From: Bedellia somnulentella
Lineage: Eukaryota; Arthropoda; Insecta; Lepidoptera; Bedelliidae
Reading direction: 5' to 3'
DNA length: 64,000 bases
NCBI GenBank assembly: GCA_963576735.1
Contig: OY755176.1
Coordinates: 10,153,423 to 10,217,422 of the forward strand
The position numbers and the translations under genes were made by a program. This document shows positions 1 to 11,300 of the stretch, one piece after another (within the stretch, counting starts at the first letter, position 1; every line of letters begins with the position of its first letter). A model generated the notes under the pieces. That model was not told the DNA's origin and made no database searches. It was given only the letters and a program-made list of their open reading frames with translations.

Positions 1-104
1 AGAAGCAAAAGTGATTTGCCTGGATCGTACAAAGTGGCGATCGATAGTCTCTGCCTACCCCAATGGGAACAATGGGCGTGAGTATAAGTAAGTAAGTAAG
101 TATT
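1..104 (+). repeat. 3' end of an RTE-type LINE
   Basis: The + strand reads a reverse-transcriptase ORF tail containing DRTKWRSIVSAYPN and stopping at TAA 89-91, followed directly by a short (AAGT)n tail. Ending the ORF in a tetranucleotide tail is usual for RTE-type LINEs. Related tails occur at 15218-15299 and 56550-56760 on the minus strand. Family assignment is by motif only. Confidence 0.6.
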
Positions 105-419
105 TAGAGCATAAAATTGTTCATAGCAAGTAACTTACTTTCTTAGTAAATTCTTGACAAATTTCATACTCCTCTGGCATACGAGGTGTGTTCAAAAAAT
201 AAGGTGACTTTGTACTTCTAAGAAAAAAAATTAGTTTTTATTAATATTTATATTTATAAATAAAATATGCTAGTTAACTAATTCTTATCCCACGCCTCGT
301 CATGCCAATCTTCTTTATTTAAAAAGAGGAATAAAATAACACACCAACAAAAGTAGATTCTTGGAGAGGATCAAAACCACATGAACACGATTATGCTTTT
401 GACTTACCTACTTATACTA

Positions 420-500
420 TGAAGATTATTTTACCCATCACCAAACACACCTATTTTAGAATCTTTTCTCCACTGAATTTCCTGTGAGTATATGTATGTA
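420..500 (+). repeat. Degenerate R1 repeat fragment
   Basis: Contains decayed 'cccatcacca' and 'cttttctccact' blocks and the terminal GTGAGTATATGTATGTA typical of R1 copies read in forward orientation. The 5' half is missing. Confidence 0.45.
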
Positions 501-523
501 AGATATTATGTTAATTTTAATGT

Positions 524-658
524 GCCGTGTAGTGTCGGCTTAGTATAACACTACCCCTGTTTCTACATATTATTACCATCTTTTCCCCAATCAACTTCCA
601 AAAGTGGCTATGGAATTTCTCATTCCTGGCTACCCCGTTAAGGGATTTATAGCCGTGC
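524..658 (+). repeat. R1 repeat, internally deleted
   Basis: Starts with GTGTAGTGTCGGCTTAG and ends with TTTATAGCCGTG, the two ends of R1, but is about 135 bp instead of about 240 bp. It lies in the last intron of elongase gene A, about 50 bp before the acceptor. Confidence 0.7.
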
Positions 659-712
659 CTGCAACTACTATAACACTGCCTACTTTTTATTAATTGACTC
701 TTTTTTTTACAG

Positions 713-988
713 CTCCAGTTTTGCATCGCCTTCTTACATTCGTCACAGCTTATTTTCTACGACTGTGGTTACCCAAGATGGTCAATTGTCTTTACACTGC
801 CGAACTCAATATTTTTCTATTATTTATTCTATGACTTTTATTATAAGGCTTATGGTAGACCAGAAGATAGAAAAAAAGACTCTATTAAAAGTAATGAAAG
901 TAGTAATAAAAATGTTTTGAATGGACATTTGAACGGAGTTAGTAAAAGTTTAAGTAACGGTGATTCCAACGGTAAAAAGGTGAAGTAA
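713..988 (+). CDS. Elongase A (ELOVL family), last coding exon only
   Basis: Terminal exon of a very-long-chain fatty-acid elongase, the ER membrane enzyme that condenses malonyl-CoA with a fatty acyl-CoA. A pyrimidine-rich tract ending in AG (711-712) precedes the exon, which reads LQFCIAFLHSSQLIFYDCGY and then the last membrane segments (FFYYLFYDFYYKAYGRP), a Ser/Asn-rich tail and a stop at 986-988. The exon encodes 91 residues in phase 0 and starts at the same QLxQF splice point as the last exons of genes B and C. It ends in KKVK, a KKxx-type ER retrieval signal. The catalytic histidine box must lie upstream of the window. Tail-to-tail with gene B. An AATAAA lies about 150 bp downstream. 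Family is clear; subfamily and substrate length are not. Confidence 0.9.
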   Translation, partial: LQFCIAFLHSSQLIFYDCGYPRWSIVFTLPNSIFFYYLFYDFYYKAYGRPEDRKKDSIKSNESSNKNVLNGHLNGVSKSLSNGDSNGKKVK

Positions 989-1139
989 AATAGTAGTTAA
1001 TGTATATATCTCTTCACCTTGCCGATATGATAGCTATATTTTTTTCTGGTAAAATATGAAAAGACGTGATTTACACATGAAAATATAAATGTCTGTGTAA
1101 ATTCAGTATAAATAACTATTATTAAAAATATTATAATTT

Positions 1140-1145
1140 AATAAA
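1140..1145 (+). terminator. Candidate poly(A) signal of elongase A
   Basis: AATAAA 152 nt after the stop codon. Such hexamers are common by chance in this AT-rich DNA, so the assignment rests on position only. Confidence 0.35.
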
Positions 1146-3934
1146 TTAAGCCTAAACTTTGTAAAATGGCAATCAAATCATGGCGTAAATACTGTCCTGG
1201 GTAGTTTTTGTATTACACATCTATTTTTCTTATTTTAAGGTGTAGTATGTGCAATTTTCTCAAAAACAAATTTAAAATTATATCCCTACTTTTCTGAAGA
1301 TTTATTATGTCAAAACAATTTATATATTTATAATTATTGTACATAATAGTACCTGAAACATCCATAAAGCTTGTTGTTGTTTAATATTTGAGTTGTTTAC
1401 TTTTAAAGCTACGATAAAATATGTGTCATACGGTAAAAAAAAATTCTATTACTTGGTGGAAAATGCTAAAACCTTTTAAAAATATAACTTAGTAAACGCA
1501 AGCAAAACAACAGAATATAAACTGGAAAAAGCAAAAAATTATAAATTGAGAAGCTGAACTAAGATACACCGACGTTATTGATGTCCTCAGTTATTTTATT
1601 TTTACTGAGCGCCTGACAAATGCATATAGGCAATAACTATTGTATAGGTGAATTATGCATACACACTCTAGGCAAATTTAGGTGGAAGCCTGTTCTGTGA
1701 ATCCTGAGAATTGTTGGAATTACCCATGTATGAGCTATGCACAAGTCTTTATATAAAAAATAAAAAAGCCTTTGGAGTGCTTTAAATAGAAGCGCATGGC
1801 ACCTTACTCGCATACATTTTTGGTCTAGATCAAAGCAATTTATTTTCAAGTTGTAAACCTACTTAAATTACCTACAATTTGTATGTATTACCGTATTCAA
1901 CATTGCAACATTAGACTGATTGAAGTTGATAATGAAAAGCATATTACGTTGGATGTTAGGTCTAATTTTATTTAAATGAGATAACAGATAATATATTTTA
2001 GAACTATTCCATAATCATATTAGCACCGGGTAGGTTCTTTTATTCTGCACTTTATACTTATTTCATACCATAAGTGGAAAGCGATGTCGTATTTATTGTT
2101 CACTCTGTATTAAGGCAGCTAATTGCTGAAAGATAAATTAAGTTTCATAGTTGATATCTTTAACAGTTTAATGTACAAAGTTATTAATACATAAACTTAA
2201 ATAATAGTTACCAGAGGGAAGTCGAAGGGGGGAAGCGGAATGTGTACTTTTATTTACTTCATTCTAAATTGAATTAGTAAAGGTTATTACTCAAACAATT
2301 TGAAATATATATTTTAGAAGTAATAAGATTCATTTAATAAGAATAATTTTTGAAAACGGAAATCTAATTACGTGTAGTTATTTGATGATATTTTTTATAC
2401 ATTATTGTATTTCTATCGTCGTCTTCCAAAACCCGTAAATATTTGGTCTAGAACCTGTTAAATAAATTATTGCTATGGTCATACTAGTTGAATATTTTTT
2501 GTATGAAAAATAATATAATTTAACATTTGCTCAATATATACTATGGGTCAAGTAAGTAGTAGCTAAGTAAACATAAATATGAACTTAGATCATGGCTATG
2601 GTCACAATTTCAAAAAAAAAAATAGCCATTTTTCGAAATCGGCAATTCCTTAAACAACATTAAAAGTTGAGACGGGTAAAAAAAATAAACAAGTTTCTAT
2701 TAGATTCTAATTAAACAACATAAATGTCCACAATTCAGTAGCAGCGTTGTGGTTCAGAATTCATCACCAACAAAACGGAAAATTTAGAAATTAAAGAATG
2801 AAGTTAACGGGAAGTTTAAATTATTATTGAGTTTTGTTAACCTCAAGAAGTGTTAATATTCAGATTGTTTTTGTGATTCGGAATATATTCAAAACACATG
2901 TAAATCATCTCATCACTTCACAATGTCATGTGATCGTTATTTGTTTAAGCAGGGGCCGAACTTCTAGCCAAATATAAAAAAAGTGTCATGTTAACAAAAT
3001 GTTCTGTCACAAAGATATCTGTGATTAAGATTAAGCATAATAATAGTTATATATATTAAACTTTTAAGTTATCGTATATTCATTAATTAAATTCGAACAC
3101 TGAAGTTAGTTTTATGTTTTTTATTTTCCCATTTCATACCCAAAAAGACCCTTTTCTTACACTTTTCAACCTAAGAAGTTATTGCTTAAAAATGATAACA
3201 TTGTACAAAAACAAAAAAAAACTACGTCTAAAATCTGCGTTTTAACCAGATTGAACTCTGAAGGTCAAATAACCTTGACAAATAAAATAACAATGAACTT
3301 TTGATCTAGATTCATGAGTATAATGAATATGTCAATAGCATTGTCTTTTAACCCTCGGCCAATGAAATATTTTGTAACATCAAAAATGCGTTTAATTATT
3401 TTATACTACAACGTATTTTAACAACGTTTTAAGACAATAAAATCACTATTAAATTACTCATTATTATACTTAGATTTAAACACTAAAATATTTAAATGGA
3501 ACGCCTGCGATTAGCATTCATTATAATTAAGTATGTAGTATTGGCTCAATATAATCACAAATAGTATCATAAATAATCTTAGATCCATTGCCTAGTGCCA
3601 AGTTTGCTTAGTCAATCATAAACGAATGACTTTAATTTTAAATACCCACCACCTTATTGCTTTAGAACAAGTATCACTCCATGATGAACTTTTGTGCCAA
3701 GAGTGTAAACAAGTTTGGTTTCATATGTTTGCCAAGCCCTAAATACATACATGCTCCAGATTAATACGATACACTACCATACCAAAATGTAACGATACCA
3801 TTTTGTGAGGGGTATGTATGTAATAATTGCCGCTCAGATCTGTATTTTCGGATATTTATATAGATATTTTATCGATAAACTTTTGTGGCGTCTTTATGCT
3901 GTTTAGTACATATGTGAAGACTTAAATGCCTAAA
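1146..3934. other. Intergenic AT-rich DNA between elongases A and B
   Basis: I see no convincing coding exon, RNA gene or recognisable element end here. The DNA is simple, AT-rich and non-repetitive at the level I can read. Confidence 0.5.
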
Positions 3935-4150
3935 AACAACCAAGATAGCTAAGTGGTTTGAACATGCATTTATCATGCAGAGAGGCGACGCGTCGGTTAG
4001 ATCCTCGATTCGGGCCTACACCAATGTGTCTTTCTAAAGTTTTATGTATGGTTAATTACTCTTGGTTGTAAACGGTAAGGGAAACATTGTGAGGTAACCC
4101 ACATGACTAGGATGTACTCTTAGTCATGTGACAGTGTATTCGTACAAAAA
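3935..4150 (+). repeat. tRNA-derived SINE (R2 family)
   Basis: Head reads AAGATAGCTAAGTGGTTTGA with a weak B-box-like GGTTAGATCC, followed by the family body 'gggcctacaccaatgtgtctt', 'gtgaggtaacccacatg' and 'gtgacagtgtattcgtac'. It matches the better-preserved copies at 12029 and 34836 block by block. The head differs from the others, so it may be a sister subfamily. Confidence 0.6.
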
Positions 4151-5151
4151 TTTTTTGCATCTGTATTTACTCATTTTTGGGCAGACTGAGTCGTAGTAGA
4201 GGTAGTTTAGTCAAAATACTAAGGCAGTTTTTTTTTAATTAAAACTAATGTCAAGTATTTTGACACACTTATCTTTAAAATCTAACATTATTAATACAAC
4301 AGATGGGATAAAAATAATATGGTCTATTTTTAGATTGGTATAGGTTTATTTATAAATATTGATTTATGTCATAGTAAAGTCGTTGTGTAAACCATAGACA
4401 GATACAAAAAATAACATTACTGTTAACCATCATTAAACTTAACATTTTAACATTAAAATACTATTATTAATAAAGTAATGATAATGACAGGTTGTGATAT
4501 AAATAATAATACTAATAAAGTTCTATTAATATTTAAAAATATATCAAAATAGTATTCAGATTTTTGAAGAAATTCATTTCAAAGCTTAATATTTATTTAG
4601 TTTTAAGTAGGTGCTAGACTTTTTACACTTCTCAAAAATGTGAACAAATATTTTGCACTTTCCCATGATATATCGCGTTTTATTGCTCGCACTTAAGTTT
4701 AAAATTAAATGAATTTGTTATTTAATGCGCAACTGATTTTCAGCTCAATAGACTAACCAAGGTGAAAAGAACTAGGTTGAAGAACTTTATAATCATAGAT
4801 ATACAAAAAATAAAGGTATGTTTAAAAATGTGTTAAGAGCATTTTAAAGGAAATTCGTTGAACATTATAACAGATTAGTCTATACAATTCGACAGAATAT
4901 TGATTACATATATCACATTTGAAAATCTGATATATCGCACCACAAAAACAACGAAATTAATTACTTCGATAGCCAAAATCTATTTAGATAGTAATTTTCT
5001 GACATTGTTATACTTGCATTATAACAAGGTATAAAAGTCACCTTTAAAAAGGTATTTAATAATAAACTGTAGGCGTGTATAGCTCCTTATAAAAGGCTGA
5101 AAATGCCCATCTTCTAACTCTTTAAGTGTGTAAAAATATAAGTAGTTTCAG
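4151..5151. other. Intergenic AT-rich DNA upstream of the gene B 3' end
   Basis: No gene or element recognised. It lies between the 3' ends of two convergent elongase genes. Confidence 0.45.
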
Positions 5152-5157
5152 TTTATT
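5152..5157 (-). terminator. Candidate poly(A) signal of elongase B
   Basis: On the minus strand AATAAA lies 68 nt beyond the stop codon of gene B, a normal distance. Position is the only evidence. Confidence 0.5.
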
Positions 5158-5224
5158 TATATTTACAACTCTCAATAACGCATTTACTTAATGACTAAAA
5201 TACAACGCTTACACTATTCTACTA

Positions 5225-8200
5225 CTATTCAGACTTAGTCGATATTGATGTGCCATTTACAGCAGTTTTTATGGCATTCGATTCCCTAACTGTCTTTCTT
5301 TTAACATAGCTTTGTCTGTAGAAATTGCTGAATAGAAACAGGAAAAAGAGCGTGTTGAACGAGAAGAAAATTGCAACTCCCCTTGATGGCGGGCATTCAG
5401 AATATCTCAAACTAGATATATATTGTATTAGCACAGTCACGAATTGGACCTGAAAAGAATAAACGATATTTAAGGATATATGAACGTATGGAATCTGTTG
5501 ATGTATAGTTATGAGTCGTATATCAATGGAAAGGTATTTTTGTATATGCACAGTATAAATTACGAAATTCTTCCGTTCTAAAAATGGTGTATTTGTGTAA
5601 CATTGATTAAACTCAATTAAAAGCGTGAAGATTGTAAAAACCGCTTGTTATTTTAAAACATGCTATATAAATTCGCTCAGTTGTGGGACTTAGAATAGCA
5701 TTGACCAATTTCTTTCCGTGATTCTCATGGTGAATCAACGCAAGCAATACAGTTGGGTTTAACTTTGTTATTTGACAATGTATTGGTACAAAAAGACGAT
5801 ATAGACTGTCACGTGAAGACAGTACAGGTCAAACGGTACTCTGAGTATCAGGTGCAAAAATATAAGTAATAAAATATCTCGTAATTTTCAAAATTATTTG
5901 TACCTCTGCCATATTTCTCAGGACATACGGTGCGGTGCGGCGTTGACAATAAGCAAGTTATACTAGAATTATTCCGATATTATACATATGTATAAGTCAT
6001 TATTTTTATATTCTAAGTCCAGAACAATAAATGGAATATGTATTTTCTCTTATATCATTTAACTCGTACCCTATGATTTGACCTTCACAAATAATAACCT
6101 TGGAATTAATAAGTTTACCTTGCATTTGAGTGTTAATCGTCAATGCATCGCTGATTTTTTTAAGAACAATAAAGTTGCATTTGAGGTTATTGTAACTTAA
6201 AACAATATCAATTATGTAATACTTACGAGTTGAAAAGATGTCATGTACTTCTTCCATGTCAAATATTTAGCAACGTTAGGACCCAGCGCCGCCAATCCGT
6301 AGTAAGTGTACATGAATACGTGAACCAAGGAGTTAATGAATCCAATATAAATGACATTTCCCGATGGAGAATACTTTAAGAATGCCCACGTGCCTGCCAT
6401 CATTATTGTGTGATGATACAAGTGTAAAAATGTCACTTGTTTGTCCTTTTTTCTGAGTATAAAGAAAACTGTGTCCAAAAGTTCTGTCACTTTTGCGACG
6501 AAGTATAACCAAATGCCGAGGATGAGCTGTGAAAAAATAATAAAGATTTATTTTATTATATGCATTAACATAAAATCAGAATCGTTATGTTTTTAAATCT
6601 AAATTATAAAAAATCTATATTATAAAAAGAAATATTTTTTTTAAAAAAATCCAAGTTTCAAGAGTAAATTCAAAAAACGATGAAAACCGTTATCGTGCTA
6701 AGTACAAATAATTATTTATTACCCATTGCTAAAATGATAACATCTATTAAATCGTGATTCTCACAAATTTTACAATAACTTGAGAATGTTAAGAAAGTTC
6801 TAGTAAAATTGTTTAGGATAACATAAGGCAAACCATTTCACTAAATAAAATATCTTTTTTATTATCAGAAAACGAGAAAAGTCAAGATTTATAACTACAC
6901 TCTGACTAGTCCGAAACCCAATCACTAAAAATACTTTAAAGTACAAGATTTTTTCCCACAAAACTTTCAAAAGTTACGGATTAGATTTTTACATTTGCTC
7001 TGATGTTTGGTATTTATAAGTGTATAAATATAGTTAAGGTCAGGTCTTCACATATATTCCATTACCTCATTTATAAAAGACAGTATTGTTGGGTAAAATT
7101 TTATGGGAATAGATATTTAATTAAGTTATTTATCCATTTTAGTCCATTTTCGAAAGAACTCAAGAATATGACGTTATCACTACATTTGTGCTGTCCCATT
7201 TGTATGTTCCCATTTATTATTTATATTAATATGAACAAGTAGATAATGCCCTTACAGTGTTAGTTAAACCATTGTTCATCCATACAAGTGTCCTAGGAAT
7301 ATATTAAGTGATAGTGTTAATATAAGTGTTTGCAAATTGTATCGGTATAATGGATAAATATAAACATCAATACCACCTATATTTACCATCGTGATACGAT
7401 CATAAGTAATATCATCGATACGTATATAAGTAATATTTGCTTGCAAACTATAGCAACAGATTTTGGATCGACAACTTAAATTATTATTTATCTGCCGATT
7501 CATTACAATACAAAAAACTTGTTGATTTTATATCATTCTCAGAAAACATTTAAGTTAGCTAAGCAAATTGTTACTAACGCTTTGAGTACATAAATTAATA
7601 TTGACGCGAGTCTATATCTACATGCCTACAATGGTATTTGCATAATACCATTAACTTTACCAGCTCATGATCAAGATCTGCTTAGCATAAACGTGCTAAT
7701 TGCCAATAATAGGTTAGCTTTTAGTAGACTTTTTATGTTTGATTAATGATAAAACCTTTATTTGAGCAATACTCGAAAACTACATTCAAGAAATCAAACA
7801 AGTAAGTCCTATCCTAATCTCAAAGGAATTTAGGCCATTTTTGTACACTATTTTTTTTTATGAATAATATATAGCTTCATATTTGTTTTAAACGATTCAC
7901 TTAATATGTTTTTTAAAATTTGTCGAATAAATATCAAATGAAACCCTGTTTTTGTGAATAAATACGGACATTATACTCAGACCAAGTAAAGCACACAATG
8001 TAAATATGTTAGCTATAAATGTTTTGTGGTAAAGAGCTTATTCCACTTTGTCGTTTCTGAATTCAGACGTCCTTCGAAGTTACTGCCGCGACGCTTGTTA
8101 TTCCACTACACAAATTTGTCTACTTTTCAGAAGCCTAGCGTTCTGAACGTTATTCCACTAGTCTGAATTCAGATTCTGTGGCTCTCAGACGTCTTCATTC

Positions 8201-8247
8201 AGACAAATGGAATAAGCTCTTAAGGGATACTCACTCGACGATATATT

Positions 8248-8310
<63 letters not shown>

Positions 8311-11300
8311 CATATCCATACACCTAATATTAAGAACGCATGTGCGATCATTATTTATTAACAGAACTGTTCATAGCAAGTATTAATAAAAATAGTTAGT
8401 TATTTAACCCTAATAAAAATGTATTCACATAATTTAAAAATTCTGATTAAACTGCAACACTGATATTTCAATGGAAAGGTAGAAATAGGGTAGTGCTATT
8501 CAATGTCGACATTTCACAGCATATTTTATAAATATGTGAATGTACTGCTAGATCTAGCAAAGTCTAATAACCTGACAGCGTCATTGCTAGTTATGAATGT
8601 GACAGATTGTGTACGAACCTCAGGCCTCTTTTCCGGTTTATTAAACAAGCACTCTTTTGTTAAAAGTCCATATTTCAATAAGAGACCAGCATACTGAAAA
8701 ATAAAACATTATAATTATGTATGTGTGTATATACTTTAAATGAATCATTATAATTATATTATTAAATATTTTACTTAAAGCAACTCGAAAATTAGAATTT
8801 TAGACACATGATTAGTTTCCGCATGGTTGTGTTACTGCTCTGACATCTCCAAAATAAAATGTCCTTGCTATTTACTTTATTTCGTCATGAATTAAAAAGA
8901 AATAAAGTAACATCAAGAGTAATGAATATGAGAGAAGCGAGAGAGTTTTAAATAAAGAAAAACAAGAAAGTTTTAAAAACATAAGTATTTAAAAAAAAAA
9001 GTTTTATGAAGTTTTTTTTCTTCTCTGTTTTTACATCTTAGATCCTTAAATAATTTACTTTAATCGACCCAATCGTAGAGAATATTTTTGACGAATACAA
9101 ACCTGTTGCGTTAAATACACCGAAAATATTACTTGAAATGCGTTATAAATGAGGAGTGTGTTAGTCAGCTTGAAGGCCTCTCTTTTTCTCATATAAATTG
9201 GTCCAAGTTTCAGTACAAATAGCAGGTATCCGGCCACCAGCAGTAAGATCGGGCCTGGGTTTGTCATGAATGGCAAGCTGTCAACCTCCTCATCTAGAAA
9301 CATTAATATTTATTATTATCTTAGTACGACCAAAAATATGATTTTAGGTTAAAATTTGTATTTTACTATAAATTAAAGATTGACACTTTTAGCTCTCCAT
9401 GTTTTTTCTATCATTCAACAGGGGTTTCATCTTGTGCTACAGAAACAGCAACAAACGATGCTCCTGCTTTTGTTAAGACTTTGACAAAAAAGGCTCCTTG
9501 CTTCAAATTTTACCAGTAGTGATTGTGTCTCTCAGTTAAAAGAAGATTATCTTTTTATTATTTTTAAGATATCATTTGTTTATTTACATACATAAATATA
9601 CTCACGGCTATAAATCCCTTAACGGGGTAGCCAGAGCTTTGGAATGAAAAATTCTTCAGCCACTTTCGGAAGTTGATTGGGGAAAAGATGGTAATAATAA
9701 ATGTTTTTGGTGACGGGTCTCCAACCACATCGCCCAAAAATCACTTAATAAACCCCTTTACCCTTAGTCGCCTCTTACGATCACCCACGGGTAGAAATGA
9801 GTAGTGTTATTCTAAGCCGACACTACATACATACATATACACATGGCTGTTAATCCTTTGATAAAGGATAGCTAGAATTCTAACTCTGTAATTAACGACT
9901 CCTCACCAGTATTTGAAGTTGATTGGGAGAAAATAGTACTAATTATGCATCGTTAGTGATGGGACTTCAGCCTCATCCTCTAAGAACCACTTAAAAGGCC
10001 CCATATCCTTATTCGCCTCGAACGACACCGGAAAGAAATGTATTAGAGCTATTTTAAACCGACAGTACTAAGCCTAGTAGACCTATCTAAACTTCATTAA
10101 AGATGAATTATTAATTCTAAAGTTATTGCTGCCTCACTATGAAAATCACATAAAATACCTCAAATATAAAACATCAATTAAATTCCAATCAGAACAATTA
10201 ATCAGTATATTATATGTGATTAATTAACGATGTTGAATTGATTGGCAATAAGCATCATATTCATGCATAACCAATTTCAAATAAAATAAGTTTTTGTGTA
10301 ATTATAATTTAGTACGCATACACAAATTAAAAGTAAAATGAAGTAAATCGCATAGCCTCATAGGAAGTAAAATACGAGTAAAATGCATTACTCTGGCCTT
10401 GAGATGGTAACTCACCACCACTCAGTAATATCGATTCATTACTTTTATAAACGGCGCTTTATGGGTTTTACCTAACCACTTTATTAATTAAACCGAACCA
10501 CATATGGGTAACTTACATAATGACTCAGGTATAGAATTATCGGAAAAATATAAAATCGTATATGATGATGACGTGCGAGCTTACCAGAGTATTAATAGTC
10601 CCTTTCATAACTGCTGGAATAATATATTTTATTCATCAAAGTCCATGTATGTTCCTACAGAGGGTATAGAGACTCTCCTGTATTGGTTAATTTGGCCACA
10701 CCACTGGCGATTACTGCTTGGCGTGCCCTCCGGAACACGGAATCGTCTAATCCGAATTAAGTAGTATAAAGTACATTCAAATTTTATTTCCAATAACACC
10801 GTATCAACGTTGACGTGCAAGTAAGTTAATTCAATTGTAGTAAAATATACCTTTATAGTAGAACATCGAATTAATTGATTTCTTAAACGATTAATTCTTA
10901 AAACTAGTTCTATCGTCAGAATTATTGCGATTACTCGTTTTTTAAATTTAAACAAGGCCTGTAAATTTTACTGTTATACCTTTAACTAGTCCACCCCGGC
11001 TTCGCACGGATGGTGTTAAGTGTTTTTCACTGCATACTCCCTACGATATTTAGCGTGATGATAGATAGCCTTTGATACTTCTGATAGTCTTAAGTTTCCA
11101 TTAGTGTAGAGTTTTTAAAATCGGATTAGTAGTTTTTGAGCCTATTCATTACAGTCAAACAGAGTTGCCCTCTTTATAATTTTAGTTTAGATAAAGAACT
11201 CAACATTCACGCCATTCCGTACCGAAGGGGGCAGTGGTACTAATACTTCTGATCATCACGTGTCATTTTTGTTATTTGGTGTTTTGCTCGTACAGTGCAT

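Noticed and set aside
8253..8309. (AT)n run considered as an origin or regulatory element
   Set aside because: A plain microsatellite beside a MITE; nothing around it suggests function.
9055..9303. Alternative start of elongase B at ATG 9301 (MFLDEEVDS...)
   Set aside because: This ATG lies in the intron just before the acceptor TTTCTAG. The exon at 12891-12834 joins here in the right phase, and gene C has the same two-exon start, so the upstream ATG is preferred.
10504..10764. 86-aa open frame on the + strand
   Set aside because: No family signal. Part of it (cgtgccctccggaacacgga) resembles a repeat also seen near 21405, so it is repeat DNA in gene B's intron.
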